A stretch of DNA of 64,000 nucleotides from contig NZ_CP080531.1 of assembly GCF_024746835.1 (NCBI RefSeq), positions 6,902,001 through 6,966,000 on the forward strand, read 5' to 3'. Of the stretch, positions 1 to 8,758 are shown in pieces. The position numbers and the translations under genes were made by a program. Positions within the stretch are counted from its first letter, which is position 1. Each line of letters starts with the position of its first letter. Under the pieces are notes generated by a model. That model made no database searches and was not told where the DNA came from. It worked only from the letters and a program-made list of their open reading frames with translations. Source of the stretch: Mesorhizobium sp. AR02. GTDB taxonomy: Bacteria > Pseudomonadota > Alphaproteobacteria > Rhizobiales > Rhizobiaceae.

Positions 1-461
1 GTGGCAGCCGGATCGTCGGCAAGCAGGGCCGCGGCAATCGGATCCCAGTCGCCGACACCGTCGATCATGCCGATGCCGAGGCCGCCAAAGACCAGCGTCG
101 CCACCTTGTCCGGATCGGACAGCGCCAGGAACGCCGCGATGCGCGCCCCCATCGAATAGCCCATGACATGAGCCCGTTCGATGCCGAGATGGTCGAGCAG
201 GGCGGCGGCATCGGATGCCATTTTCGCCGGTGTATAGTCGGCCTCGTCATAGCTCTTCGATGACGAGCCATGGCCGCGATTGTCGAAGGCGATGGCGCGA
301 TACCCGGCATCGTTGAGCGTCTTGAACCAGCCGGGCGACACCCAGTTGACATAGTGGCTCGAGGCGAAGCCGTGGATCATGAGCACAGGATCGCCCTCGC
401 CCGACGCCGGCTGGCGGTCAAGGAAGGCAAGATCGAACCCGTCATGGGAAAAAAACTGCAT
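1..461 (-). CDS. alpha/beta hydrolase, C-terminally truncated by the window edge
   Basis: The reading frame opens at an ATG on the minus strand and runs off the left edge, so about 153 N-terminal residues are visible. It has the order expected of an alpha/beta-hydrolase fold: an oxyanion-hole segment (LMIHGFASSH), a strand ending in AFDNRGHG, and a nucleophile elbow GYSMGAR with Ser as the likely catalytic residue. The Asp and His of the triad would lie outside the window. No signal peptide is seen, so it is probably cytoplasmic. The substrate cannot be told from the sequence. It sits 20 bases downstream of a DUF192 gene on the same strand. Confidence 0.85.
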   Translation of the reverse strand, partial: MQFFSHDGFDLAFLDRQPASGEGDPVLMIHGFASSHYVNWVSPGWFKTLNDAGYRAIAFDNRGHGSSSKSYDEADYTPAKMASDAAALLDHLGIERAHVMGYSMGARIAAFLALSDPDKVATLVFGGLGIGMIDGVGDWDPIAAALLADDPAA

Positions 462-481
462 CGGAAGGCGATCCCCGGCGC

Positions 482-1045
482 TCAGTTGGAATCGACGTTC
501 GGAGAATCGCCCTTGTCAGCCGGCGGCACACCGGGGCCAGATACGGTGCCGACCGCCGGATGGCGCAAAAGATCATCATACTCGATGCCGTTCCTGGCGG
601 CGGTGCCAGCCTTGAGTTCGAGCACGAAGCGCACCGGTACGCCTGGCGAAATGATAGCCTGGGATTGCGGTTCGCCGTGCTTGATGGCGCGGATCTTGCC
701 ATCCTGGCCGACAAAGATCAGGTCAAGCGGCATCGGCGTGTTCTGCATCCAGAAACTGACCTGCTGCGGTATCTCGAAGACGAAAAGCATGCCGTGGTCG
801 TCCGCCATGTCCTGGCGGTACATCAACCCGGCCTCGCGCTCTGCATCGGTGTCGGCGATTTCGATCGAAAAGGAGCGCTTCCCGTCTTTCGTCACCACGA
901 CCAGCGGCGTCGGATCGACCGGAAGGATCATCGCCCGGCTGTCGGCCGAGGTCGGCCGTTCCGAATAGAAGAAAGCGCCTGCGGCCACGATCACGGCAGC
1001 AATGGCGCAAAGCACGCCCGCCGTCAGCCAGTTCCTGTGAGCCAT
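482..1045 (-). CDS. DUF192 family protein, membrane-anchored or exported
   Basis: 187 residues starting MAHRNWLTAG. A hydrophobic N-terminal segment (about residues 7-25, ending GAFFYSERP) looks like a signal peptide or membrane anchor. The rest is a typical DUF192 domain, with AEREAGLMYRQ, the DHGMLFVF strand, FWMQNTPMPLDLIFV and the late VRFVLELKAG. The function of DUF192 is not established. I chose this ATG because it places the hydrophobic segment at the N-terminus; a longer open frame upstream runs through a repeat and is unlikely to be coding. It is probably co-transcribed with the hydrolase at the window edge. Confidence 0.85.
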   Translation of the reverse strand: MAHRNWLTAGVLCAIAAVIVAAGAFFYSERPTSADSRAMILPVDPTPLVVVTKDGKRSFSIEIADTDAEREAGLMYRQDMADDHGMLFVFEIPQQVSFWMQNTPMPLDLIFVGQDGKIRAIKHGEPQSQAIISPGVPVRFVLELKAGTAARNGIEYDDLLRHPAVGTVSGPGVPPADKGDSPNVDSN

Positions 1046-1070
1046 GCAAAGTCCTCGACCGGAAATCGTC

Positions 1071-1180
1071 CTAGACCATGATCCCGAAAAGTGGAACCGG
1101 TTTTCGGACAAGATCATGGTCAAACAAAGAGGAGGTAGAAGCTGAACCAGCTCGATGTATCGGGATGGTTCAGGTTCTAG
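1071..1180. repeat. RIME-like intergenic double palindrome, copy 1
   Basis: Two palindromes lie in tandem. 1076-1119 has arms CCATGATC and GATCATGG around a core containing GAAAAGTGG and CCGGTTTTC. 1142-1173 has arms CTGAACCA and TGGTTCAG. The element ends are also roughly inverted (CTAGACC and GGTTCTAG). The two-palindrome layout matches the RIME-type mosaic elements known from Rhizobiaceae. A related copy lies at 20051-20133. Confidence 0.65.
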
Positions 1181-1773
1181 TGCGAAACCGGCAAGGTGCC
1201 CATATCGGGGTGAATTTCGGCGGCCATAAGGCCTTTGTCGCCGCGCCCGAAACGGACAAGCACGACCTGTCCCGGCCGAAGCTCGGTGATGCCGTAGCGG
1301 CGCAAGGTCTCCATATGGACGAAAATGTCCTCGGTGCCCTCGCCGCGCGTCAGGAAGCCGAAGCCCTTGGTGCGGTTGAACCACTTGACCAAAGCCCGTT
1401 CGAGCCCGCTCTCCGGCGTCACCGCGACATGGGTGCGCTGTTCCTGCATTTCCGCGGGATGGACGGCGGTGGTGACATCCATGGAAAGCACGCGGAAGGC
1501 CTGCAGTCCCCGATCGCCCTGCTTGACAAGACAGACCACGCGCGCGCCTTCCAAGGCTGTCTGGAAGCCGTCCCGCCGAAGACATGTCACATGGAGGAGG
1601 ATATCGCCCGAAACACCGTCATCGGGAAGGATGAACCCGTAGCCCTTGGCCACATCGAACCACTTGATGGCGCCGGCAATTTCGGTCAGGTCGGCGGCAT
1701 CGCCGCCTTCGTCGCGCGTCAAGGCGTCGCCAAGGGTTTCGGCCCGCCCCGTCAAAGAGGCCTTTTCCCCCAT
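1177..1773 (-). CDS. dual cold-shock-domain protein
   Basis: 198 residues from MGEKASL with two cold-shock domains. The first (about residues 32-100) has the RNP1-like [13 protein letters not shown]; the second (about 125-192) has [13 protein letters not shown] followed by DIFVHMETL. Tandem-CSD proteins of this type are common in alphaproteobacteria and bind single-stranded nucleic acid, acting as RNA chaperones. The start is supported by a strong GGGGG Shine-Dalgarno tract about eight bases upstream; the frame stays open further upstream without a better start. The linker between the domains is rich in charged residues. Confidence 0.9.
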   Translation of the reverse strand: MGEKASLTGRAETLGDALTRDEGGDAADLTEIAGAIKWFDVAKGYGFILPDDGVSGDILLHVTCLRRDGFQTALEGARVVCLVKQGDRGLQAFRVLSMDVTTAVHPAEMQEQRTHVAVTPESGLERALVKWFNRTKGFGFLTRGEGTEDIFVHMETLRRYGITELRPGQVVLVRFGRGDKGLMAAEIHPDMGTLPVSH

Positions 1774-1989
1774 AAGAATGCCCCCTTTTTTCAAGAACAC
1801 CGCAACTGATTCTTGACACCAGATTAACACTGCGGCTTCCGGTGTGTGCAAGACCTTCCCTGCCTTTTTTCACGGTTCATTGCGGGAATACCGGATTTGT
1901 TCTTTGCCGGCATCGCCGACCGCCGGAGATTGCCCTTTGACCGGGCCGACCCTATGTTGCGCCGCAACCCAACAAATCGAGGAAAACAC

Positions 1990-2430
1990 ATGCGCTATCT
2001 GCACACCATGGTCCGCGTCGCCGATGTCGATGCCTCGCTCGATTTCTACTGCAACAAGCTCGGGCTGAAGGAGGTCCGCCGCTACGAAAACGAGCAGGGC
2101 CGCTTCACGCTGATCTTCCTCGCCGCCTCCGAAGACGAACAGAGCGGCATCAACGACAAGGCGCCGCTGGTCGAACTCACCTACAACTGGGATCCGGAAG
2201 ACTACAAGGGCGGGCGCAATTTCGGCCACCTCGCCTATGAGGTCGACGACATCTACGCCACCTGCCAGCATCTGATGGACAACGGCGTCACCATCAACCG
2301 GCCGCCGCGCGACGGCAACATGGCCTTCATCAGGTCGCCGGACGGCATCTCCATCGAGCTTCTGCAGAAAGGCCCGTCGAAAGCCAAGGCCGAACCTTGG
2401 GCTTCGATGGCGAACACGGGAAGCTGGTAG
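1990..2430 (+). CDS. gloA: lactoylglutathione lyase (glyoxalase I)
   Basis: 146 residues, close to the usual length of bacterial metal-dependent glyoxalase I. It isomerises the hemithioacetal of methylglyoxal and glutathione to S-lactoylglutathione in the cytoplasm. Visible metal-ligand candidates are the N-terminal His in RYLHTMVRV, the Glu in VELTYNWDPE, the His in NFGHLAYEV and the Glu in GISIELLQK. The start follows GAGGAAAACAC. It stands alone, divergent from the cold-shock gene. Confidence 0.93.
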   Translation: MRYLHTMVRVADVDASLDFYCNKLGLKEVRRYENEQGRFTLIFLAASEDEQSGINDKAPLVELTYNWDPEDYKGGRNFGHLAYEVDDIYATCQHLMDNGVTINRPPRDGNMAFIRSPDGISIELLQKGPSKAKAEPWASMANTGSW

Positions 2431-2574
2431 GCGTCGACCTGACACCGGGCGGGATTTGCTCGGCCGCCTTTGCCGTTTCCCACGAAGGCACCTATCTACC
2501 CGAACATGGCGCCAGCCTGGCAAGTCTGGCGCCATGTCGAACAATGGGCGCCTGCCCTTCTGGAGAATCCACTC

Positions 2575-2868
2575 ATGCCGACCAGCCGTGCCGATGTCGC
2601 CACCGAACATGCCCGCCGCTATTTGCAGCAGTTGTGCAAGCACTGGGCGCACAAATTTCCTGTCGAATTCGATCCCACCCATGGCACGATCGATCTGTCG
2701 CTCGGCCGCACCGTTATGGATGCCGACGCGACCGCGTTGCACATTGTGGTATCAACCGAAGAAGCCGGGTCGATCGAGCGCCTGGAAAGCGTCGTCGCCG
2801 ATCACATCAAGCGCTTTGCCTTCCGAGAGGAACTGACCTTCGACTGGAAGCCCGCTCCGACGGCGTAA
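2575..2868 (+). CDS. DUF2218 domain-containing protein
   Basis: 97 residues beginning MPTSRADVAT. It matches the DUF2218 pattern: an early RYLQQLCKHW, then FDPTHGTIDLSLG, and the closing REELTFDWKP. Members are small cytoplasmic proteins of unknown function, sometimes found near iron-related genes; no such neighbour is seen here. The start was chosen because TGGAGAATCC precedes it and the conserved region begins directly after. An in-frame upstream ATG at 2470 would add 35 residues that look unconserved. Confidence 0.8.
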   Translation: MPTSRADVATEHARRYLQQLCKHWAHKFPVEFDPTHGTIDLSLGRTVMDADATALHIVVSTEEAGSIERLESVVADHIKRFAFREELTFDWKPAPTA

Positions 2869-2873
2869 TCGGC

Positions 2874-3428
2874 CTAATTCTTACCGGCCTGACCGGCCAT
2901 CTCCAGCAGCGCCAGCACCGAGCGCCAGTTGCGCGCGGTGCCAGGCACCTTCAGAACGCGCGGAATGAGGTTGGCAAACACCGATTTGCCGAGCCCGTCC
3001 GGCGCGCTGAGGTAGAGCACGTCTCCCTTGACTTCGAAGCGCTCGGGGCCGGTGCACTTTTCAGCCAGCCGTGCCACCTCATCGGTGGTCGGCTCACGCT
3101 CCAGCGCATAGGCATGGAGCTTGGTGTGGTCAGCGGCCGCTTCCGGATAGGGATTTTCGCTCACCAGCCGTTCGAACCAGGAGAGATCGCGCACCATGAT
3201 GCGCGAATGAAAACCCCATTTCTTCTCGAAGGCCGCTTCGACCTGTTTGGTCAGCGCGGCCGCGTCGCCCTTGCCGGCCCGGAACACGACATTGCCGCTC
3301 TGCACATAGGTGGCGACATCGGAAAAGCCGAGCCCCTCGAAGAACGAGCGCAACTCCGCCATCTTGACGATGCGGTTGCCGCCGACATTGATGCCGGAAA
3401 ACAGGGCGACGAAGACCTTTCCGCTCAT
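2874..3428 (-). CDS. DUF1697 family protein
   Basis: 184 residues with the DUF1697 signature: N-terminal ALFSGINVGGNRIVKMAELR, then YVQSGNVVF and near the end GTARNWRSVLALL. The family is cytoplasmic and uncharacterised. Its ATG overlaps the TGA of the upstream threonine dehydratase gene by four bases (ATGA at 3425-3428), so it is very likely translationally coupled to ilvA. Whether this coupling reflects a functional link is unknown. Confidence 0.88.
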   Translation of the reverse strand: MSGKVFVALFSGINVGGNRIVKMAELRSFFEGLGFSDVATYVQSGNVVFRAGKGDAAALTKQVEAAFEKKWGFHSRIMVRDLSWFERLVSENPYPEAAADHTKLHAYALEREPTTDEVARLAEKCTGPERFEVKGDVLYLSAPDGLGKSVFANLIPRVLKVPGTARNWRSVLALLEMAGQAGKN

Positions 3429-4681
3429 ATGATGAACCCCGCCAATGTCTCGTTGTCGGTGATGTCCTGATACTGGACGCCCTCGGCCTCGAAGTTTGCC
3501 TTCAACAGGTCGAAATTGCGACGGTCCTTGGTTTCGATGCCGATCAGAACCGAGCCGAAATTGCGCGCCGACTTCTTCAGATACTCGAAGCGCGCAATGT
3601 CGTCGTCCGGCCCCAGCATTTCGAGGAAGTCGCGCAGCGCGCCCGGCCGCTGCGGGAAGCGGATGATGAAGTATTTCTTCAGGCCCTCGTAGCGCAGCGC
3701 CCGTTCCTTGACATCCGGTAGCCGCTCGAAATCGAAATTGCCGCCTGAAACCACGGCGACAATGGTCTTGCCGCGGATCTCCTTCCGCGAAAAATCCTTC
3801 AGCGCATCGATCGCCAACGCGCCGGCCGGCTCCAGCACGACGCCCTCGACGTTGAGCATCTCGATCATGGTCGCACAGAGCCGGTTTTCCGGGATCAGCC
3901 GCACTGTGTCGGCGGCAAACTCCTTGAGGTATCGCAAGGGTTCGCGGCCGATCTCGGCGACCGCCGCGCCGTCGACGAAATTGTCGACCTTGGCGAGCTT
4001 GAGCCGTTTTCCAGCCGCAAGGCTGTCATGCAGGCTCGGCGCGCCGGCCGGCTCGCAGAAGACGAAACGCGCGTCGCGGCCCTGATCGGCGAAATAGTGC
4101 GTCACGCCGGCGGCGAGCCCGCCGCCGCCGACCGGCAGCATGATGATGTCGGGCATGCGCGCGCCCGGCATCTGGTCCGCGATCTCGTAGGCGACCGTCG
4201 CCTGCCCCTCGATGATGTCTTTGTGGTCGAAGGGCGGCACCATGTGGGCGCCGGAGCTTTCGGTGAATTCGAAGGCGGCGCGGTAACAGTCGTCGAAAAA
4301 GTCGCCGACCAGCCTGATCTCGACGAATTCGCCACCGAACAGCCTGGTCTTGTCGATCTTCTGCTGCGGCGTCGTCACCGGCATGAACACCACGCCTCGT
4401 CTGCCGAAATGGCGACAGACGAAGGCGAAACCCTGTGCATGGTTGCCGGCCGAGGCGCAGACGAAGAGTTCGGCCTGATTGCCGGCAGCAAGCGCCTTGC
4501 GGAAGAAGTTGAAGGCGCCGCGGATCTTGTAGGAGCGCACCGGCGACAGGTCCTCGCGCTTCAGCAGCACCCGGGCGCCGGTCTTTTTCGACAGATAGTC
4601 GTTTTCCTGCAGCGGCGTTTCCGGAAAGATCTGGCGGATCGCCGCGGCGGCAACGGCGACGCGAGAGGAAAAATTGGTCAT
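3425..4681 (-). CDS. ilvA: threonine ammonia-lyase (threonine dehydratase), biosynthetic type
   Basis: 418 residues. It deaminates L-threonine to 2-oxobutanoate, the first step towards isoleucine. The PLP lysine is K52 in VRSYKIRGAFN; the phosphate and substrate loop ASAGNHAQG and the later Gly-rich PVGGGGLAAG are present. A C-terminal regulatory ACT-like region (about residues 330-418) begins KKYFIIRFPQRPGALR. This is the short form with one regulatory repeat. The start MTNFSSR follows a GAGAGGAA Shine-Dalgarno; an upstream ATG would add 26 residues without fold character. Confidence 0.93.
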   Translation of the reverse strand: MTNFSSRVAVAAAAIRQIFPETPLQENDYLSKKTGARVLLKREDLSPVRSYKIRGAFNFFRKALAAGNQAELFVCASAGNHAQGFAFVCRHFGRRGVVFMPVTTPQQKIDKTRLFGGEFVEIRLVGDFFDDCYRAAFEFTESSGAHMVPPFDHKDIIEGQATVAYEIADQMPGARMPDIIMLPVGGGGLAAGVTHYFADQGRDARFVFCEPAGAPSLHDSLAAGKRLKLAKVDNFVDGAAVAEIGREPLRYLKEFAADTVRLIPENRLCATMIEMLNVEGVVLEPAGALAIDALKDFSRKEIRGKTIVAVVSGGNFDFERLPDVKERALRYEGLKKYFIIRFPQRPGALRDFLEMLGPDDDIARFEYLKKSARNFGSVLIGIETKDRRNFDLLKANFEAEGVQYQDITDNETLAGFII

Positions 4682-4872
4682 CGGAAAGTCACCTTGTGCC
4701 GCACCCCTGTCATCAGACCTGGCCGCACAGTGTCTGTCTGTTGCATCCTGAGTTCGCACAGCCGATCCTGCCTATTGCATATCCGGCCCCGCAACGCCAT
4801 TGTCCGGCCCTCCATGCTCTTCCCGCAAAGGGCATTCGCAGAATCCTTGCAAGCACTTGGGAGCGTTTGTTC

Positions 4873-6276
4873 ATGCCTGTCGCATCGGTTGGCCTGAAAT
4901 CCATGTCGCTGCCGGAATTCGGCGAACCGACGGTGATGCCGCTGGTTGCCCGAAATACCTATGAAGCGCGCATCGAAGCGCTGATCGCGCGCGGCGCCAA
5001 GGCCGGCTTCGATGCCTTCGCCATCTATGGCGACCGCGAACACGCGGCCAATGTCGCCTATATCTCAGGCTACGATCCGCGCTTCGAGGAGACATTGCTG
5101 GTCGTCGTTCCTGGCAGGCAGCCAAGACTTCTCGTCGGCAATGAGGGCTGGGGCTATGCCGAAATCTGCGACGGGCCCTATGAGCGCGTGCTCTACCAGA
5201 CCTTCTCGCTGCCGGCGCAGCCACGCGACCGCTCGGACGCGCTGCCCGACATCCTTGCCGGCTGCGGCCTGAAGCCCGGCCAGACGATCGGCGCCATCGG
5301 CGGGAAGCCTTTTGGCGCCGGCGACGCCGGGTTCGATGAGACGACGCTCGACCTGCCGTCCTTCATTGCCGATACGCTGCGCACGCTTGTTGGCGACAAG
5401 GGCGCGGCTGTGAATGCCGCCAATCTTTTGATGAACCCCACCGACGGCCTGCGCGCGATCAACGAGGCCGACCAACTGGCCGCCTTTGAGTTTGCCGCGA
5501 CCTTCACCTCGCAAGGGCTGCGCAATGTCCTGCAAGGCATCGAGCCCGGCATGACCGAACTGCAGGCGGCGCGGTTGATGGGCATGAACGGCCTGCCGCA
5601 TTGTTGTCACCCGATGCTGTCGGCGGGAAAGCGCGCCGCCTATGGTTTGCCCAGCCCTCGCCTCGACATCATCCGGCGCGGCGACCCGATCACCATGGCC
5701 TATGGCATCCAGGGCGCGCTCAATGCCCGTGCCGGCTTCCTCGCCGAGGATGCCTCAGAGTTGCCTCCTGCTATCCGCGACTACGTCGAAAAGCTGGTCG
5801 CACCGTATTTCGCGGCCGTCGTCGATTGGTACGAAGCGATCGGCATCGGCACGACGGGCGGCGCTTTGTGGAAGGCGGTGCATGACCGCATCGGCGATCC
5901 GTTCTTCGGCGTCTCCCTCAATCCCGGCCATCTCGTCCATATCGACGAGTGGATGCATTCGCCGGTGTTTTCCGGCTCCGACATCAAATTGCGATCGGGC
6001 ATGGCGCTCCAGGTCGATATCATCCCGGCAACCGGCAGCGACTATTTCACCACCAATATCGAGGATGGCATCGCGCTCGCCGACGAAGCACTGCGCGAGG
6101 AGATCGCAGCGCGCTATCCCGAAGCCTGGAGCCGCATCGAAGCGCGCCGCGCCTTCATGGCGGATGCGCTCGGCATCCGCCTCAAGCCGGAGGTGCTGCC
6201 ATTCTCCAACATTCCGGCGTTTCTTCCGCCATTTTGGCTTTCGCGCAACAGTGCGATGGCTGTAGCCAGCCGCTGA
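4873..6276 (+). CDS. M24-fold (aminopeptidase P/creatinase-like) protein with altered metal site
   Basis: 467 residues. An N-terminal creatinase-like domain (FDAFAIYGDREHAANVAYISGY) is followed by the pita-bread fold from about residue 195. The usual metal-binding stretch, where canonical members have Asp in DAG and again in D-x-T-R, reads AYGIQGALNARAGF here. The position of the first catalytic Glu appears to hold Asp (LQVDIIPATG). The His region (GHLVHIDEW) and a late Glu (NIEDGIAL) are present. It may be a pseudo-peptidase, a metal-independent creatinase-like hydrolase, or an enzyme with a different ligand set. The start is supported by GGGAGC upstream. Divergent from ilvA. Confidence 0.8.
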   Translation: MPVASVGLKSMSLPEFGEPTVMPLVARNTYEARIEALIARGAKAGFDAFAIYGDREHAANVAYISGYDPRFEETLLVVVPGRQPRLLVGNEGWGYAEICDGPYERVLYQTFSLPAQPRDRSDALPDILAGCGLKPGQTIGAIGGKPFGAGDAGFDETTLDLPSFIADTLRTLVGDKGAAVNAANLLMNPTDGLRAINEADQLAAFEFAATFTSQGLRNVLQGIEPGMTELQAARLMGMNGLPHCCHPMLSAGKRAAYGLPSPRLDIIRRGDPITMAYGIQGALNARAGFLAEDASELPPAIRDYVEKLVAPYFAAVVDWYEAIGIGTTGGALWKAVHDRIGDPFFGVSLNPGHLVHIDEWMHSPVFSGSDIKLRSGMALQVDIIPATGSDYFTTNIEDGIALADEALREEIAARYPEAWSRIEARRAFMADALGIRLKPEVLPFSNIPAFLPPFWLSRNSAMAVASR

Positions 6277-6377
6277 CCACATTTCGGCTGGACACGACTT
6301 AGTTCTGCCGCACTCTCCCTGTCCGGGAGGTGTCGCGGGGGTGGATAGGCCTTTCGGCCGGAGTGGAAATTTCAGAC

Positions 6378-7451
6378 GTGCCTTTGAAGAAGATTCTTAC
6401 TGTTGCTCTCGCCTTGCTCGTTGCCGGCTGCGCCGGCCCGCAAACCCAGGAATTGCTTGGCAGCGCAGTCATGTCCACGCCGGTGACGGAAATCGCCGGC
6501 AACCACTCGATCTTCATCGCCACGACGCGCAAGAAATCCGACGATCCCAACAAGGTTTTCGACGGCGAGCGCTCGGCCACGCTGAACTACGCCCGCGTCA
6601 ACGTCACCGTGCCTGGCATCCATCAGACTGGCCAGATCGAACGGCGTTCGCGCGGCAAGTCGGATGATCCGGCCAAATATTTCATGGCTTCCGAGGTTGT
6701 CGGCTACGACACGCAGCCAAAATTCTCCAGCGCGCTCAACGCCGATATCGCGGCGCGCGGCGGCCGTGTCATGGTCTTCGTGCATGGCTACAACACCGGC
6801 TTCGACGACGCCGTCTACCGCTTGACCCAGATCGTCCACGATTCCGGCTACCCGGGCACGCCTGTGCTGTTTTCCTGGGCCTCGGGCGCCAGGACCACCG
6901 ACTATGTCTACGACAAGGAAAGTGCCAGCGCCGCCCGTGACCAGCTTGAAGTGACCTTGCGCATGCTGCAGCAGTCCGGCGCGCGGCGCATCGACATTGT
7001 CGCGCATTCGATGGGAACCTGGGTGACCATGGAAACGCTGCGCCAGATGGCCATTAGCGGCGACCGTGATCTTGGCGGCAAGCTGGGCGACGTGGTGCTG
7101 GCATCGCCCGACATCGATGTCGACGTGTTCAAGAGCCAGATGCGGCGCTACGGCAAGCCCGACAAGCCGTTCATCCTGCTGTTGTCCGACGACGACCGCG
7201 CGCTGAGGCTTTCCGGCCTGATCGCCGGTTCGCGGCCACGCGTCGGCGACTACAAGGATGCCGCCGACCTTGCCTCCTATGGCGTGACGGTGGTCGATCT
7301 CTCCAAGGTCAAAGGCAGCGACAGCTTCAACCACACGAAATTCGCCGACAATCCGACCCTGGTGAAGATGATCGGCCAGCGGCTGCGTGAGGATGACGGC
7401 TTCGCCAGCGACCGGGACGTGACTGACCGCATCACCCAGCTCGGGCAATAG
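6378..7451 (+). CDS. DUF900 alpha/beta-hydrolase lipoprotein, copy 1
   Basis: 357 residues from a GTG (VPLKKILTVALALLVAGC), chosen because it gives a clean lipoprotein signal peptide with lipobox LVAGC. The remainder is a DUF900 alpha/beta-hydrolase domain: FIATTRKKS near the N-terminus, VFVHGYNTGFDDA as the oxyanion segment, nucleophile elbow AHSMGTW, then ASPDIDVDVF (candidate Asp) and NHTKFADN (candidate His). It is probably anchored to an envelope membrane; the substrate is unknown. It is a close paralogue of the next gene, sharing nearly all these motifs. Confidence 0.85.
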   Translation: MPLKKILTVALALLVAGCAGPQTQELLGSAVMSTPVTEIAGNHSIFIATTRKKSDDPNKVFDGERSATLNYARVNVTVPGIHQTGQIERRSRGKSDDPAKYFMASEVVGYDTQPKFSSALNADIAARGGRVMVFVHGYNTGFDDAVYRLTQIVHDSGYPGTPVLFSWASGARTTDYVYDKESASAARDQLEVTLRMLQQSGARRIDIVAHSMGTWVTMETLRQMAISGDRDLGGKLGDVVLASPDIDVDVFKSQMRRYGKPDKPFILLLSDDDRALRLSGLIAGSRPRVGDYKDAADLASYGVTVVDLSKVKGSDSFNHTKFADNPTLVKMIGQRLREDDGFASDRDVTDRITQLGQ

Positions 7452-7594
7452 ATGCGCCGCCGCGGATTTCGCCGTGCCTGTTCAGCATTGCTGAGGCACC
7501 AGGCCACTTTGAACTGGACCGCGCCGGTCTCTGGCTCTATCGGAATGACTGGTGACGTCATGCTTTTGACGTCCCCTTCTACGGGAGCCGTCGC

Positions 7595-8758
7595 GTGACC
7601 GTGCGTTTGAAGAGTGTCGTCGCCATAATTTTCGCGCTGCTGGTCGCCGGCTGCGCTGGAAATACGCACGATCTGCTCAACAAGACGACGGTCGCGGTGC
7701 CGGCTTCCGCCATCGCGGCCACGCATGAGATATTCGTCGCCACCACCCGCCAGAAGGCGACGAAGGAGCCGCGGCAGGTGTTCGACGGCGATCGTTCGCT
7801 GACCACCAGCTTCGCCCGGGTCGATGTCACGGTTCCGACGAGCCATCAGGTCGGCGCTATCGAGCGTGCCAAGGGTTCCGCCAACAGCAATCCGGCCAAG
7901 GATTTCACCGCCAAGGACGTCACCTACTACGAAGGCGCGCCGCAATTCGCCAAGGCGGTCGGCGCCGACATCGCCATGCGCGGCGACCGCGCGCTGGTTT
8001 TCGTGCATGGCTTCAACAACGGCTTCGACGACGGCATCTACCGTCTGACGCAGATCGCCCACGACACGAAATATCCGGGCACGCCCGTGCTGTTCTCCTG
8101 GGCGTCGAGCGCCAAGACCACGGGCTACATCTACGACAAGGACAGTGCCAACGCCGCCCGTGACGATCTCGAGGCGACGCTCAGGATGCTCGCCAAGACG
8201 CGGGTCAAGAGCATCGACATCATTGCTCATTCGATGGGAACCTGGCTGACGATGGAGGCGCTGCGCCAGCTCGCCATCAGCGGCGACCGCGATCTCGGCG
8301 GCAAACTCGGCTATGTCATCCTGGCTTCGCCCGACATCGATGTCGACGTGTTCAAGAAGCAGATGATGCGTTACGGCAAGCCGAACAAGCCCTTTGCCGT
8401 GCTGCTGTCAGGCGATGACCGGGCGCTCAAATTGTCTTCACTCATCTCCGGCGACAAGCCGCGTGTCGGCGACTATGGCAATGCTGCCGATCTCGCCAGC
8501 TACGGCGTGTCCGTGGTCGACCTGACCAAGGCCAAGGGCGGCGACGATGGCCTCAACCATGCGAAATTCGCCGACAATCCGATCCTGGTGCAGTTGCTCG
8601 GCGACCGCTTGCGCACGCCGGCTGGCCTGGCCTCGGACGAACCCGATCCGGCACAGCTCAACAATCTCGGCCAGGGCCTCGGCAAGGCCGTCGGTTCGGT
8701 CGCCGAGGTCGTCATCACCACGCCGTTCAAGGTGCTGACCATCGTCACCGGCGGGTGA
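7595..8758 (+). CDS. DUF900 alpha/beta-hydrolase lipoprotein, copy 2
   Basis: 387 residues from a GTG preceded by ACGGGAG. The N-terminus VRLKSVVAIIFALLVAGC is a lipoprotein signal with the same lipobox as the upstream paralogue. The hydrolase core repeats the same motifs: FVATTRQKA, VFVHGFNNGFDDG, AHSMGTW, ASPDIDVDVF and NHAKFADN. Compared with copy 1 it has about 30 extra C-terminal residues ending in a hydrophobic stretch (VGSVAEVVITTPFKVLTIV). A gap of 143 bases separates the copies, so each may have its own promoter. Tandem duplication is the simplest origin. Confidence 0.87.
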   Translation: MTVRLKSVVAIIFALLVAGCAGNTHDLLNKTTVAVPASAIAATHEIFVATTRQKATKEPRQVFDGDRSLTTSFARVDVTVPTSHQVGAIERAKGSANSNPAKDFTAKDVTYYEGAPQFAKAVGADIAMRGDRALVFVHGFNNGFDDGIYRLTQIAHDTKYPGTPVLFSWASSAKTTGYIYDKDSANAARDDLEATLRMLAKTRVKSIDIIAHSMGTWLTMEALRQLAISGDRDLGGKLGYVILASPDIDVDVFKKQMMRYGKPNKPFAVLLSGDDRALKLSSLISGDKPRVGDYGNAADLASYGVSVVDLTKAKGGDDGLNHAKFADNPILVQLLGDRLRTPAGLASDEPDPAQLNNLGQGLGKAVGSVAEVVITTPFKVLTIVTGG

